DNA of 64,000 nt from Candidatus Peribacterales bacterium (GTDB lineage Bacteria > Patescibacteriota > Gracilibacteria > Peribacterales > Peribacteraceae). Shown here one piece after another: positions 1 to 8,356 of the stretch (position 1 is its first letter; each line of letters opens with the position of its first letter). The stretch covers positions 116,908 to 180,907 of the forward strand of contig JAGVDM010000001.1 of NCBI GenBank assembly GCA_020058765.1, in the 5' to 3' direction. The notes beneath the pieces were generated by a model. It was not told where the DNA came from. It was given only the letters and a program-made list of their open reading frames with translations, and did no database searches. Made by a program: the position numbers and the translations under genes.

Positions 1-231
1 CAATTCTTCTTCCAATGCAGGGTCGTCATAAAAGTATTCGGGGATTTTCTCCTTCCCTTTGCTGATCACAAAACAAATATCTTCGATGCCCGCGGCCATA
101 CACTCATCCACAATGTGCGCGATGATTGGCTCCTTCCCCAGGGGGAGTAATTCCTTTGGCACTACCTTCGTCCAAGGAAGAAATCGTGTGCCAAGACCCG
201 CTACGGGAAGGATTGCCTGGGTGATCTTCAT
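1..231 (-). CDS. galU: UTP-glucose-1-phosphate uridylyltransferase, N-terminal part
   Basis: The gene runs off the left edge; 77 N-terminal residues are visible, starting at an ATG whose complement is at 229-231. The protein opens MKITQAILPVAGLGTRFLPW, the nucleotide-binding signature of GalU-type sugar-nucleotidyltransferases (G-x-G-T-R), followed by KVVPKELLPLGKEPIIAHIV, which carries the conserved PKE(L/M)LP motif. GalU makes UDP-glucose from UTP and glucose-1-phosphate in the cytoplasm and feeds glycan and envelope synthesis. It is transcribed away from the next gene. The motifs are family-diagnostic; a related RmlA/RfbA-like enzyme is possible but fits less well. Confidence 0.93.
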   Translation of the reverse strand, partial: MKITQAILPVAGLGTRFLPWTKVVPKELLPLGKEPIIAHIVDECMAAGIEDICFVISKGKEKIPEYFYDDPALEEEL

Positions 232-274
232 AGGCCGAAGCATAGCATTTTTGGGCATTTTCTACGAATTGCAA

Positions 275-296
275 TTTTGGCTTCGTAGAGCCAAAA
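275..296. promoter_or_regulatory. inverted repeat TTTTGGCT / AGCCAAAA in a divergent promoter region
   Basis: Two perfect 8-base arms (275-282 and 289-296) flank the loop TCGTAG in the 170-base gap between divergent galU and the gene at 402. No T-run follows on either strand in the right place for a terminator, so an operator or leader hairpin is more likely. A closely similar palindrome lies upstream of topA at 8768-8812. A -10-like TACAAT lies about 26 bases before the ATG at 402. Confidence 0.35.
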
Positions 297-401
297 AATA
301 GAGCATTTTTTGGGTGCATCCTACAGATGGCTTCGTGACGCCACTTTACAGGCATACCCTTTGTACGCTACAATGGCCGGAAACCTTTCACACAAATTCC
401 T

Positions 402-815
402 ATGACCACTTCTCAAGGACTCGCTGTTGTGCAGAACCTTTACCTGCTGCAGATCGACTTGCGCCGCTGCCTAGACGGCGACCTCTCCGACCCAGCCCAG
501 CGCCGCGAAGCGCAGGCACGGGTGAAGGAATTCTCCACGCTCCTCAAGCAAGCCGACTGGCGCTACATGGGCGGAGAAGATGTGCTGATGAGTTTGCAGG
601 ACATGGAGAAGGAATTCCGTGAGAAGATCGTTGCTCGTGCATCTGCACGCAAAGCGATGCCTCGTGTTGCTACAAGACGTGCTGTGCAGGCCGTGGTAAA
701 GAAGGCCACTACTCGCCCGTCTGCAAAAGTGCGCACTGCAAAACCGGTACAGGCGAAGAAGGTCACCAAGAAGCCGGCTCGCAAGTCGCCCGCTCGTAAA
801 ACAAAGCGTCGCTAA
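402..815 (+). CDS. hypothetical protein with histone H1-like basic tail
   Basis: 137 residues. The N-terminal 80 or so look helical and mixed in charge. From about residue 85 the protein becomes a Lys/Arg/Ala/Pro tail with repeated KKxTxKPAxKxPA patterns ending KTKRR. Such tails bind nucleic acid in bacterial histone H1-like proteins, so a nucleoid or RNA role is inferred; no enzyme motif is visible and the N-terminal domain is not recognised. There is no Shine-Dalgarno before the ATG, only pyrimidine-rich TTCCT. Its stop shares the four bases CTAA (812-815) with the convergent Hsp20 gene. A comparable tail is fused to the N terminus of RpoB at 57614. Confidence 0.75.
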   Translation: MTTSQGLAVVQNLYLLQIDLRRCLDGDLSDPAQRREAQARVKEFSTLLKQADWRYMGGEDVLMSLQDMEKEFREKIVARASARKAMPRVATRRAVQAVVKKATTRPSAKVRTAKPVQAKKVTKKPARKSPARKTKRR

Positions 816-1291
816 ATCCCCTCACTAATGCGCACGATCTTTACGCGCTCCTCTTTGGGGATGAGGATCTTCAGCACGCAGTCTTTTGAGAATGTTGCTT
901 TCACTTTCCGTGGATCCACACTGCAAGGCATGGTGACACTGCGGGAGAAGTCGCCCCAGAAACACTCCTGCAAATAGAATTGATTCTCAGGAATCGTATC
1001 GTTGTTTTTTCGTGATCCGCGAATGGTCACAACGCGATCATCTACTTCGATATCCAAGTCACTCATGCGTACTCCGGCAATCGGTGCGCGAATGATGTAG
1101 TAGTCATCCTGCTCGTAAATATCCACCGCAATCTGACCCATCGGGCGTTGTGCAGGAGGAGGGGGTGGAGCGTTTTGTGGTACTGCTGGAGCCACATTTT
1201 GCCAATTCTGCGGCTCGGGCAATTCGGTCAATTGCGTTGACTCTTGTGGTGGCCCGAAGGAGAAAATTCCGTGAAATGGCGAAGGGCTCAT
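812..1291 (-). CDS. small heat-shock protein, Hsp20/alpha-crystallin family
   Basis: 159 residues. An N-terminal proline/glutamine-rich arm of about 55 residues precedes an alpha-crystallin domain: GQIAVDIYEQDDYYIIRAPI, then DLDIEVDDRVVTIRGSRK, and near the end SVDPRKVKATFSKDCVLKIL, which matches the usual A-x-(F/Y)-x-(D/N)-GVL-x-(I/V) signature with Lys-Asp-Cys in place of the Asn-Gly region. The C-terminal ILIPKEE contains an I-x-I/V-like anchoring motif. The family forms cytoplasmic ATP-independent holdase oligomers. The 3' end overlaps the convergent upstream gene by four bases. Family assignment is secure; the exact client role is unknown. Confidence 0.92.
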   Translation of the reverse strand: MSPSPFHGIFSFGPPQESTQLTELPEPQNWQNVAPAVPQNAPPPPPAQRPMGQIAVDIYEQDDYYIIRAPIAGVRMSDLDIEVDDRVVTIRGSRKNNDTIPENQFYLQECFWGDFSRSVTMPCSVDPRKVKATFSKDCVLKILIPKEERVKIVRISEGI

Positions 1292-1433
1292 TTCACTCTA
1301 TCCTACAGAAAGCGCTTGCAGATGTGCAAAAATGATTACTCGCGTGTTCGTGCAAGTTGTTGTTGATTCATCTTCCAGGTTTTCATCTGTGTGCTTGACC
1401 GTTCGTGTACATCTTCGTACGATTGTAATCGTC

Positions 1434-1487
1434 ATGCAGCGTTTGTCTCTCATCGTCGCTCTTCTCGTCGTCCCGCCCAAGGGATAG
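1434..1487 (+). CDS. candidate 17-residue leader peptide
   Basis: An ATG opens a short frame, MQRLSLIVALLVVPPKG, ending at TAG and followed 26 bases later by an intrinsic terminator (1514-1538). It is rich in Leu/Val/Ile and has a Pro-Pro pair near the end, the kind of sequence that can slow ribosomes in attenuators. It has no Shine-Dalgarno and could be chance; the position before a terminator, ahead of the gene at 1560, is the only support. Confidence 0.25.
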   Translation: MQRLSLIVALLVVPPKG

Positions 1488-1513
1488 AGGTGCGCCGTTG
1501 TCGACTTCCATGC

Positions 1514-1538
1514 AGCACCTCTCCCCGAGGTGCTTTTT
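1514..1538 (+). terminator. intrinsic terminator or attenuator
   Basis: Perfect 8-base stem AGCACCTC (1514-1521) / GAGGTGCT (1527-1534), loop TCCCC, then TTTTT. It points along the + strand and lies only 21 bases before the ATG at 1560. The neighbouring Hsp20 gene runs the other way, so this hairpin either ends a short leader transcript or attenuates the downstream genes. Confidence 0.65.
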
Positions 1539-1559
1539 GTCTCTATTCCCCTCATCATC

Positions 1560-2000
1560 ATGGTGCACCTGGACACCACAGAACTGGGCACAACTCACGC
1601 TCCCGCTCCTGCAGAAGCAGAGCAAATCAGTGCCATAGAAGCACAAACAGAAGCCGCTTCTCACGAAGCGTGGCGCCTGACTACTTCCATTTCCCGAATG
1701 GAGACTCGGCACTACCGCGAACGTGCGCAGGAGGTGCTCAAAAATGTGGGGAACGGCAAACCGCTCTTTAATGTAGTGGACTACATCACTGTGAGCGAGC
1801 AGCCGCAGGCGGCTCCAGATGCAGAGGATCCACGCGAGCAAACCGGTACGCTCATTCGTGTGCGTACAACACTGTCTGGCGTTTGGCGCGAGCAGTGGAT
1901 ACCTACGCCCTTCAGCGATCGTGAGCGCGTAGCAGCACAATCCGCCGATATGGTACGCAGTATGGCGCACTCGTTACTTGGGTCGCAGCAGGAAGCGTAA
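1560..2000 (+). CDS. hypothetical protein
   Basis: 146 residues from ATG 1560, chosen over an in-frame start at 1530 that lies inside the terminator hairpin. It is rich in Ala/Glu in the first third, with no signal peptide or membrane segment and no family I recognise. The middle contains a mixed-charge helix-like stretch around EAWRLTTSISRMETRHYRER; the C-terminal half looks like a small globular domain. It ends about 40 bases before the favoured uppP start and may be cotranscribed with it. Confidence 0.6.
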   Translation: MVHLDTTELGTTHAPAPAEAEQISAIEAQTEAASHEAWRLTTSISRMETRHYRERAQEVLKNVGNGKPLFNVVDYITVSEQPQAAPDAEDPREQTGTLIRVRTTLSGVWREQWIPTPFSDRERVAAQSADMVRSMAHSLLGSQQEA

Positions 2001-2040
2001 GAGTGTTGTAGTCACGCATGCACTTGGTCGGTATCCTCTC

Positions 2041-2841
2041 GTGGTGACCCACGTACACGCATTGTTCCTCGGTGTCCTACAAGGACTCACAGAGTTCCTG
2101 CCTGTTTCCAGCTCTGGGCATTTGGTTCTTGCAGAAACGTTCCTGCAGTTACCTATCGCCGAGCGGGATCTTCTTGGGTTTGACGTGCTCCTGCACGCGG
2201 CAACGGCGCTCGCATTGCTGCTGTGCTACGCGAAGATGTGGTGGAAGATCGGCAGGTCTGCATTCGTGCCTGATCCGCAGCATCGTCGGCTGCTTGGTCT
2301 GCTCATTCTTGCCACCATCCCAGGGGCGGTTGCGGGAGTGCTGCTCGATGACTGGATCGCCGAATACACCCGATCAGTAACAGTGGTGGCAATTGCCCTT
2401 ATGGGCACCGCAACAATGCTGATACTTTCCGCGTTCGGCCGCGGCAACGGAGGTGTGCATACGATTTCGGTGCGACAAGCGATGATGATTGGTGTTGCAC
2501 AGGCATGCGCACTCGTACCAGGTTTATCCCGCTCAGGTCTTACCATTAGCGTCGGGCAGCTTTCCGGTCTGGCTCGTCGTGAGGCACTCGACTTTTCCTT
2601 CCTCATGGCATTCCCCATCATTGTTGGCGCGAGTGCCATGACTGGCATTGATGTGCTTCGTGGAGAGGTGCAACTGCCACCACTCTTCATATCCATCACG
2701 GGATTCATCGCCTCGTTCGTCGTCAGCATTCTCGCAATTTTTTCACTGCGGAGATTCGTCGTAAAATTCAGCCTGGCATGGTTTGCCTTGTATCTCTTCC
2801 CTGCAGCTATAGCTCTGTTGGTCGCCAGCCGCGGTCTATGA
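2041..2841 (+). CDS. uppP: undecaprenyl-diphosphatase (UppP/BacA)
   Basis: About 266 residues from GTG 2041; the frame is open back to a TTG at 1978, but family members begin just before ALFLGVLQGLTEFLPVSSSG, so 2041 or 2044 is favoured. Both family motifs are present: the QGxTEFLPVSSSGHL motif near the N terminus and PGLSRSGLT, with its essential SR, in the middle. Several hydrophobic helices follow. The enzyme dephosphorylates undecaprenyl diphosphate at the membrane, recycling the lipid carrier for peptidoglycan and glycan synthesis. It fits the many cell-wall genes in the window. Confidence 0.95.
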   Translation: MVTHVHALFLGVLQGLTEFLPVSSSGHLVLAETFLQLPIAERDLLGFDVLLHAATALALLLCYAKMWWKIGRSAFVPDPQHRRLLGLLILATIPGAVAGVLLDDWIAEYTRSVTVVAIALMGTATMLILSAFGRGNGGVHTISVRQAMMIGVAQACALVPGLSRSGLTISVGQLSGLARREALDFSFLMAFPIIVGASAMTGIDVLRGEVQLPPLFISITGFIASFVVSILAIFSLRRFVVKFSLAWFALYLFPAAIALLVASRGL

Positions 2842-2930
2842 TATTTCCCGTAGAACATGTCTTGCTTCCGACGATTCTGTGAGTAGAATGCGCCCACTCG
2901 GTTCCTGTAGCTTTTTTCTCCTTCGAACGC

Positions 2931-3155
2931 ATGTCCGGTCCGATCCTCAACAACAACATCCGCCGTCTGCGTTTCGATAAGCATATGACGCAGGAGGAGC
3001 TTGCACTGCGCACGGGCGTAAGCCGCCAAACCATCATGAGCATTGAACGTGGCCAGACCAATCCATCCGTGCTGCTTGCCTACAAGATTTCTGCTGCATT
3101 GGAGGTGCCAATCACCGAAGTATTCGCAATGGAAGGCAACCTCGCACCAGTGTAA
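2931..3155 (+). CDS. small XRE-family transcriptional regulator
   Basis: 74 residues, almost entirely one helix-turn-helix domain of the Xre/Cro type: NIRRLRFDKHMTQEELA (helices 1-2), TGVSRQTIMSIERGQTNPS (recognition helix and turn) and a terminal helix pair ending VFAMEGNLAPV. The size and sequence resemble the YozG/YgzD-like stand-alone regulators. Its targets cannot be read from sequence. The last 76 bases overlap the 3' end of recJ on the other strand, so the two transcripts must be antisense at their ends. Confidence 0.9.
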   Translation: MSGPILNNNIRRLRFDKHMTQEELALRTGVSRQTIMSIERGQTNPSVLLAYKISAALEVPITEVFAMEGNLAPV

Positions 3156-4819
3156 GCGATTGCATCCAGAGCTTTGACGTGCGCCGCGACAGCGGCGTTT
3201 TTTGTGGCGCGCGCATCGACCAAATAGAGCTGTGGCTGCCGTATGCCTTGCCATTCATCCATGCCTAATCGACACACAATATCCATGGGTTCTGTGCAGT
3301 AGGGCAGTAGCCCGCCGCGGTGGAACCCGATCAACTTCCGTCCCTGCACTTTGCCCTGCAGGTGCAGGCGTTCTTTACCCACCTGGCGTGCATCGTCGAT
3401 CCGCACGTTGCGGATCAGGAAGAGCGGCTCGCGATTGCCCTGGCCGTGTGGCTCCAGTGTATCGAGCGCTGCAATGAACGTTGTCGTAATTACGTCCGTT
3501 GGCAACATCGCATCGATCTCTGTTGTAGGCACGAGCATATCTGGCGTGGTGCGCTCCGCGATATCCGCGTGCAATCCCATACATAACGCTTCCCAGTGTT
3601 CGCGCAGCAGTGTGCAACCTGCTGCCTGCGCATGACCGCCGTATCGCAGAAGCAAATGCTTGTGGCGATCGAGCCCTTCTGCGATGTGATACGCAGGCGT
3701 GCTGCGCAGCGATGCGGTACACATATCGCCCTCTTGCACTGCCACCATGCTTGGCCGACCGATCCGCTCGGTGAGGCGGCCGGCAATGAGGCCAATAATG
3801 CCATGGGAATACGTCGTGCTTAGGCTCGAGAGGAGCGGGGGCGTGGTAGGTGTAGCTTCGATCTCTTTCAATGCCTGTGCAAAATGCTCTTCGGTTTCCG
3901 TCTGGCGATCACGGTTGAGTGTGTCGAGCGTGGTAATTGCATCTGTATCCCCAAGTAATGCCTGCAGCGCCAGATCGGGTGATGCCATGCGCCCCGATGC
4001 ATTGATGCGCGGCGCAAGACGAAAGGCGATGTCGGTACTCGTGATCGTGAGGGGATCAATCCCTGCAATTTCTGCGAGCGCGAGGAGAGGGCTATTACGC
4101 AACGCACCGAAGTGGCGCAGTCCCTGCTGCACAAGTAGGCGGTTATAGCCGGTGAGCGGCACGAGGTCTGCAACGGTACCAATGGTCGCCAATACAGCGT
4201 CTTCTTCGTGACCCTGCCACGATGCTCCTTCCACCATGCGCAGCAGGTGGTACACCACGCCGGCACCAGATGGGTGCGGCAGTGGGTAGAGTGCAGATCT
4301 CCCTGGATGCACGATAGCCAAGGCATCGGGCAGTGCATCTGTGAGCATGTGGTGATCGGTGACGATTACATCCATGCCGCACTGCTTCGCAAGAGCAACT
4401 TCTGCAATCGCACTCACACCTGTATCTGCAGTGATCATCAACGTAACGTGCTGTGCGTGCATGTCCTCCACCATGCGTGCAGATAGGCCGTAGCCGTCAT
4501 GCACGCGGTGGGGCAGGCGCACGATCGGTTCCAAGTCATACCTGCGGAACAGGCGTATGAGCTGGGCAACGGCAGTAATGCCGTCGCAATCGTAGTCGCC
4601 CACAATGCCCACCGTTTCGTGCTGTGCAATAGCGGCACGAATACGTTCTGCAGCCAGTGCTGCATCGGGCAGCAGATCTGGCGCGCCGAATGTATCTATC
4701 GCTGTTGTATCCAGCCCGCGGGCTCGACGCAGGGCATCCAGCAACGATGCGCCGAGAAGCCCATCACTGTTGTGTATGGACCATCGCCTGCCTGTGAACG
4801 ACAAATGAGGGTCAGTCAT
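3080..4819 (-). CDS. recJ: single-stranded-DNA-specific exonuclease RecJ
   Basis: 579 residues from ATG 4819 (MTDPHLSFTGRRW). The DHH phosphoesterase motifs are all visible: DYDCDG at residues 75-80, TADTG at 130-134 and DHH at 155-157, followed by the DHHA1 region with RINASGRM and RYGGHAQAAGC. The C-terminal part matches the RecJ OB-fold region. RecJ degrades single-stranded DNA 5' to 3' in recombination and repair. It is the last gene of a minus-strand run, 35 bases after the LPPTG protein gene. Its C-terminal tail overlaps the convergent XRE gene by 76 bases. Confidence 0.95.
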   Translation of the reverse strand: MTDPHLSFTGRRWSIHNSDGLLGASLLDALRRARGLDTTAIDTFGAPDLLPDAALAAERIRAAIAQHETVGIVGDYDCDGITAVAQLIRLFRRYDLEPIVRLPHRVHDGYGLSARMVEDMHAQHVTLMITADTGVSAIAEVALAKQCGMDVIVTDHHMLTDALPDALAIVHPGRSALYPLPHPSGAGVVYHLLRMVEGASWQGHEEDAVLATIGTVADLVPLTGYNRLLVQQGLRHFGALRNSPLLALAEIAGIDPLTITSTDIAFRLAPRINASGRMASPDLALQALLGDTDAITTLDTLNRDRQTETEEHFAQALKEIEATPTTPPLLSSLSTTYSHGIIGLIAGRLTERIGRPSMVAVQEGDMCTASLRSTPAYHIAEGLDRHKHLLLRYGGHAQAAGCTLLREHWEALCMGLHADIAERTTPDMLVPTTEIDAMLPTDVITTTFIAALDTLEPHGQGNREPLFLIRNVRIDDARQVGKERLHLQGKVQGRKLIGFHRGGLLPYCTEPMDIVCRLGMDEWQGIRQPQLYLVDARATKNAAVAAHVKALDAIAYTGARLPSIANTSVIGTSNAAEIL

Positions 4820-4854
4820 CCCTGGGGATGCCACCCTACCAGAGCTCTTGCTCC

Positions 4855-5451
4855 TTACGAAACCACCCGTGTCATGCGTTCGGTTCGGCGAGCGCGGAGG
4901 ATCGTCCACACAGCACCGCCAATCAAGGTCATCACACCGGCAGCCGTTCCGGCGCCTGTTGGCGGCAACGGCTTCCCTTTGCCTGTTGGGCCAGGGAGCA
5001 ATGGTGCACCGCCGTGCAGTTCAATACCCTGTTCTTCCAGGAGCAAGAACGCCTGCTGGCGAATCTCCGCTTCTGCCTTCGCTTTGGCCTGTGTGTCGGT
5101 AATGCGTTCCAACGTACGCATCAGTTCCAAGAATTCACGGTTCACTGGCTCATCAGAAAGCGCCATTTCCTGTTCCGTAGCAGCTCCATGGAGTGCTTCC
5201 TCTTCCTCAGTCCATTCTTCCGCAGCGGCTGGGTGCTGCTCTGCAAAGATTGCAGCCTGTTCAGCATCCCGGCGTGCAGCGCTCTCGCTCTGTTGGCGGC
5301 TTACACGATCCGATGCTTCGCGGGGCTGCGCAGGAAGGAGCAGCTCATTGCTCAGGAGCACGTCGTACGGGTTCACGTAGGCGTGCGCCATGCTAGGGAG
5401 CAAGAGCGTCATGAGTGCCAAAGCCAGTCTGTTTTTGTTTGTTGACATCAT
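4855..5451 (-). CDS. secreted protein with LPXTG-type sorting signal
   Basis: 198 residues from ATG 5451, after an untranslated stretch containing stop-free but non-coding-looking sequence. Visible parts: signal peptide (residues 1-24, NRLALALMTLLLPSMAHA), a Glu/Ala/Gln-rich helical middle likely to form a coiled coil, then LPPTG at 162-166, a hydrophobic segment (about 167-186) and the basic tail RARRTER. This is the three-part cell-wall sorting signal recognised by sortases. The substrate role is inferred, since no sortase gene is in the window; a simple C-terminal membrane anchor is the alternative. It lies 25 bases after the calcium-repeat protein gene and before recJ. Confidence 0.8.
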   Translation of the reverse strand: MMSTNKNRLALALMTLLLPSMAHAYVNPYDVLLSNELLLPAQPREASDRVSRQQSESAARRDAEQAAIFAEQHPAAAEEWTEEEEALHGAATEQEMALSDEPVNREFLELMRTLERITDTQAKAKAEAEIRQQAFLLLEEQGIELHGGAPLLPGPTGKGKPLPPTGAGTAAGVMTLIGGAVWTILRARRTERMTRVVS

Positions 5452-5476
5452 AGTATTGTAGCAGAATCGGTCGAAA

Positions 5477-6544
5477 TTAACAAACCTTCTCTTGGGCCAG
5501 ATGACACTGATAGAACTCCTGGTCATCGAGCACGCCGTCACCGTCGCTATCCACATTGAGCGGATCGGTTTCTTCGTCGTCCACAATGCCGTTGAGGTTT
5601 TTATCCTCCCAGAAGATCTTGTTTACGAAGTTTGGCACATAGTCCTTTGGTGCGCTGTACTGCGTGCGGATGCTGTAATCCACCAAGCAGTAGCCATCAC
5701 AGAGACCATCACGATCAGTGTCCCACGATACCGGCGAGGTTTCGCCCGGATCCAGGCGACCGTTCTTGTTCTTATCTTCAATGCTATCAATAATTCCGTC
5801 GCCATCTGTATCGCGACGTACAGGACTCGTGCCCTGGCCGAAATATTCCACACCATCAAGGATACCGTCATCGTCGCTATCGCTGTCGTAGTTGAGCGTG
5901 CCGAGCTCCTGCTCCAGCTTGGTATTGAGACCATCTCTATCCTCATCTACGCCAATAGGCAGTACCTCTTCTGTCATCAAGTAACACGTGTCGCCTGCGC
6001 GGAACACTTCCTTCTGGTGACGGATCTTGCCACGAACGCTTTCGGCTTCATTCAGAATATCTTCGGTGTAGCTACGAAGCGTTGTAAATTCGCTGCGTCG
6101 CTCGTCCTGAAGTTTCTTTTGAATATTCGTTTGTTCCAATTCCGAGAGGAACACGTACCCCGGCAGAATGCCGATCTTCTTTTTTAAATCCTCTTCCTTA
6201 AAACTATCAGGGAAGCAGTAGCCCCAGTAACGCACGGTGCGCCCCTTGTCGCCAAAGAGTGTTTTGCGCGTGACGTTCTGCATGTCATAGGGCATGTGGA
6301 AGATCACGTTCACATGTGGCGGAACGCTCGCACCTTTTGTGATGTCCTCCGCCTTGATTGTCTTCCAAAGCACCTGTCCGCGCATATGTGCGGGCAAGAG
6401 GCGTGCTGCTAGCTCCTCATTGAGTCCATCGTCATGCGATCCCGTGGCGCCATATGCCATGAGCGCAACGAAGGCAGTGCCTGTGCAGACAGTAAGCCAT
6501 GCACATACGTGTCGCATGCGGTGCTGTATCCGATTCGCAGACAT
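5477..6544 (-). CDS. secreted protein with thrombospondin type 3 (calcium-binding) repeats
   Basis: 355 residues from ATG 6544. An N-terminal hydrophobic segment (about residues 13-32) acts as signal peptide or anchor. The middle is unrecognised. The C-terminal third carries repeated Asp-rich loops typical of TSP3/EF-hand-like repeats: DEDRDGLNT, DSDSDDDGILDGVE, DTDGDGIIDSIEDKN, DTDRDGLCDGY, DKNLNGIVDDEE and DSDGDGVLDDQE. Such repeats bind calcium and are common in surface adhesins and stalks. It is the first gene of the run TSP3 protein, LPPTG protein, recJ; the two surface proteins may work together. Confidence 0.85.
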   Translation of the reverse strand: MSANRIQHRMRHVCAWLTVCTGTAFVALMAYGATGSHDDGLNEELAARLLPAHMRGQVLWKTIKAEDITKGASVPPHVNVIFHMPYDMQNVTRKTLFGDKGRTVRYWGYCFPDSFKEEDLKKKIGILPGYVFLSELEQTNIQKKLQDERRSEFTTLRSYTEDILNEAESVRGKIRHQKEVFRAGDTCYLMTEEVLPIGVDEDRDGLNTKLEQELGTLNYDSDSDDDGILDGVEYFGQGTSPVRRDTDGDGIIDSIEDKNKNGRLDPGETSPVSWDTDRDGLCDGYCLVDYSIRTQYSAPKDYVPNFVNKIFWEDKNLNGIVDDEETDPLNVDSDGDGVLDDQEFYQCHLAQEKVC

Positions 6545-6654
6545 CAGGATATTGTACCAAAAAACGCCTTCCGGCGCCAGATGGGTAATACGGCCAGTTT
6601 CCGTGTTTTTCTCCCCGCTGTGGGTAGAGTTCGGTATCATTTCTCCGCAAACGT

Positions 6655-7734
6655 ATGCCAAAGGATTACTACGACATTCTGGGCGTGGAACGTGGTGCGT
6701 CTCAAGACGACATTAAACGTGCGTATCGCAAACTCAGCAAAGAGCTGCATCCCGATAAACACAAAGGTGAAAAGGAGTCAGAGCAACGCTACAAAGAGGT
6801 GAATGAGGCATACGAAACGCTCAACAACCCCAAGAAGCGCCAAGCGTACGACCAATTTGGACATGCAGGTACAAATGGTGGCGCTGGGGGGTTCCAGGGT
6901 TTCGGTGGATTCCAAGGATTCAATCCCGAGGATGTGGGTGGATTTTCGGATCTGTTCGAAAGCTTCTTTGGCGGGAGTCGCGGTGGCGGTGTTCCGCGCC
7001 AGGAGCGCGGACGCGATTTGGAAATTGAAATCTCAATTTCCTTTGTTGAAGCAGTACAAGGTGTGGAGCGACCAATCACTTTACGGCGCCAGCGGACATG
7101 CACAACGTGCAAAGGCAGTGGCGCCAAAGAGGGGACATCCACCAAAAAATGCGACACCTGCGGAGGCACCGGTCAAACGGTACGCACCGTACAATCATTC
7201 TTCGGGAGCATTCAGCAAACAGCTATCTGTGGCACGTGCCGAGGTAGCGGCAAGGTGCCAGAAACACCGTGCTCAACATGCAAAGGTGAGGGTCGCACAG
7301 AGGAGAAGTCCACAGTGACCGTTGCGGTTCCTGCAGGTATTCATGATGGGCAAACGCTACGCGTGCGCGGCGAAGGTGAAGCAGGTCGCCAGGGCACACA
7401 GAGCGGAGATCTCTTCGTGCGGATTCGCATCGAGCCGGATTCCCGATTCTCTCGCGACGGCGATGATATTTATTCCAATATTACGATTCCCGTCGTGGAT
7501 GCCATCCTTGGTGCAGAGCACGAAGTGGAGAGCGTTCTCGGCTCAGTGACACTCAAAATCCCGGAAGGCACGCAGTCTGGCCAAGTGTTCCGCATTCGCG
7601 GAAAAGGGATGCCTGTGGTCGGCGCGTCCAGCAGATTCGGCGATCACTTTGTGACAGTGAATGTGGATATCCCTCGTAAGCTCAGCAAAAAAGAGCGCCA
7701 GCTCATCGAAGAATGGAAGACCCTGCAATCCTGA
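6655..7734 (+). CDS. dnaJ: chaperone protein DnaJ
   Basis: 359 residues with the full type I Hsp40 layout: J domain (1-70) with HPD at 32-34, a Gly/Phe-rich linker (FQGFGGFQGFN), four zinc-binding repeats (CTTCKGSG, CDTCGGTG, CGTCRGSG, CSTCKGEG) and the C-terminal substrate-binding domain. DnaJ delivers unfolded proteins to DnaK and stimulates its ATPase. Neither dnaK nor grpE is adjacent. Its TGA directly abuts the stop of the convergent KH/R3H gene, forming TGATCA. Confidence 0.97.
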   Translation: MPKDYYDILGVERGASQDDIKRAYRKLSKELHPDKHKGEKESEQRYKEVNEAYETLNNPKKRQAYDQFGHAGTNGGAGGFQGFGGFQGFNPEDVGGFSDLFESFFGGSRGGGVPRQERGRDLEIEISISFVEAVQGVERPITLRRQRTCTTCKGSGAKEGTSTKKCDTCGGTGQTVRTVQSFFGSIQQTAICGTCRGSGKVPETPCSTCKGEGRTEEKSTVTVAVPAGIHDGQTLRVRGEGEAGRQGTQSGDLFVRIRIEPDSRFSRDGDDIYSNITIPVVDAILGAEHEVESVLGSVTLKIPEGTQSGQVFRIRGKGMPVVGASSRFGDHFVTVNVDIPRKLSKKERQLIEEWKTLQS

Positions 7735-8295
7735 TCACACATCCAGATTGCCCAAGTCGTCGTCTTCGCTGGGTGCTGCCATCACCGGCGACAGCTCTTC
7801 TCCATCGGGTCGGCCGCCTGTAACCGCGACACCCTCTTTGAGCTGCAGCACCACTTGCCGGTAGTCACCCTGACCAGTGCTCATGGTGGTGAGATCCTGT
7901 AGGTCTGGGTGGCTTGCAACGTGCAAGTGCACAACGCGACGGAAGTATGGGCTCATTGGTTGGAGCGCTACACGGTTGCCCGTTTTTCGTACGAATTCTG
8001 CTTTCCGTTCGGCGGCCTTGCGTACCTTCTCCTCCTGATCGCGGCGATATCCATCGACATCCAATACTAAGAACGGACTGGCTTCCGCACCGTCTTTGCT
8101 GCGCACAATCGCCTTGAGCAGGTGCTGCACAGAATTGAGCGTTTCCCCATGCCATCCGATTAACTTACTTGGAATCGACGACACGATGTCGATGCGCTGG
8201 AATCCGTCACCCTCGGACATGCTAATGCTATCGAAGGGCAGGTTGAGCCGAGTGAGCAGTCCCTCCAAGATTTCTTTGATAAGAGTCTGATTCAT
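7735..8295 (-). CDS. Jag-like RNA-binding protein (KH and R3H domains)
   Basis: 186 residues from ATG 8295. The order is that of SpoIIIJ-associated Jag/KhpB: a KH domain with the SKLIGWHGETLNSVQHLL loop, then an R3H domain with VALQPMSPYFRRVVHLHV, where the R-x3-H core is visible as RRVVH. The C terminus is an acidic tail (SEDDDLGNLDV). KhpB/Jag proteins bind RNA and influence cell-wall and division genes. Jag commonly sits with yidC and rnpA; here it is about 34 kb from them. Confidence 0.88.
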   Translation of the reverse strand: MNQTLIKEILEGLLTRLNLPFDSISMSEGDGFQRIDIVSSIPSKLIGWHGETLNSVQHLLKAIVRSKDGAEASPFLVLDVDGYRRDQEEKVRKAAERKAEFVRKTGNRVALQPMSPYFRRVVHLHVASHPDLQDLTTMSTGQGDYRQVVLQLKEGVAVTGGRPDGEELSPVMAAPSEDDDLGNLDV

Positions 8296-8356
8296 ACAGG
8301 CGCCAGAATAGCGGGCGCTCGTCGCGTTGCAAACATTCGCTCGATGACACAACAAA

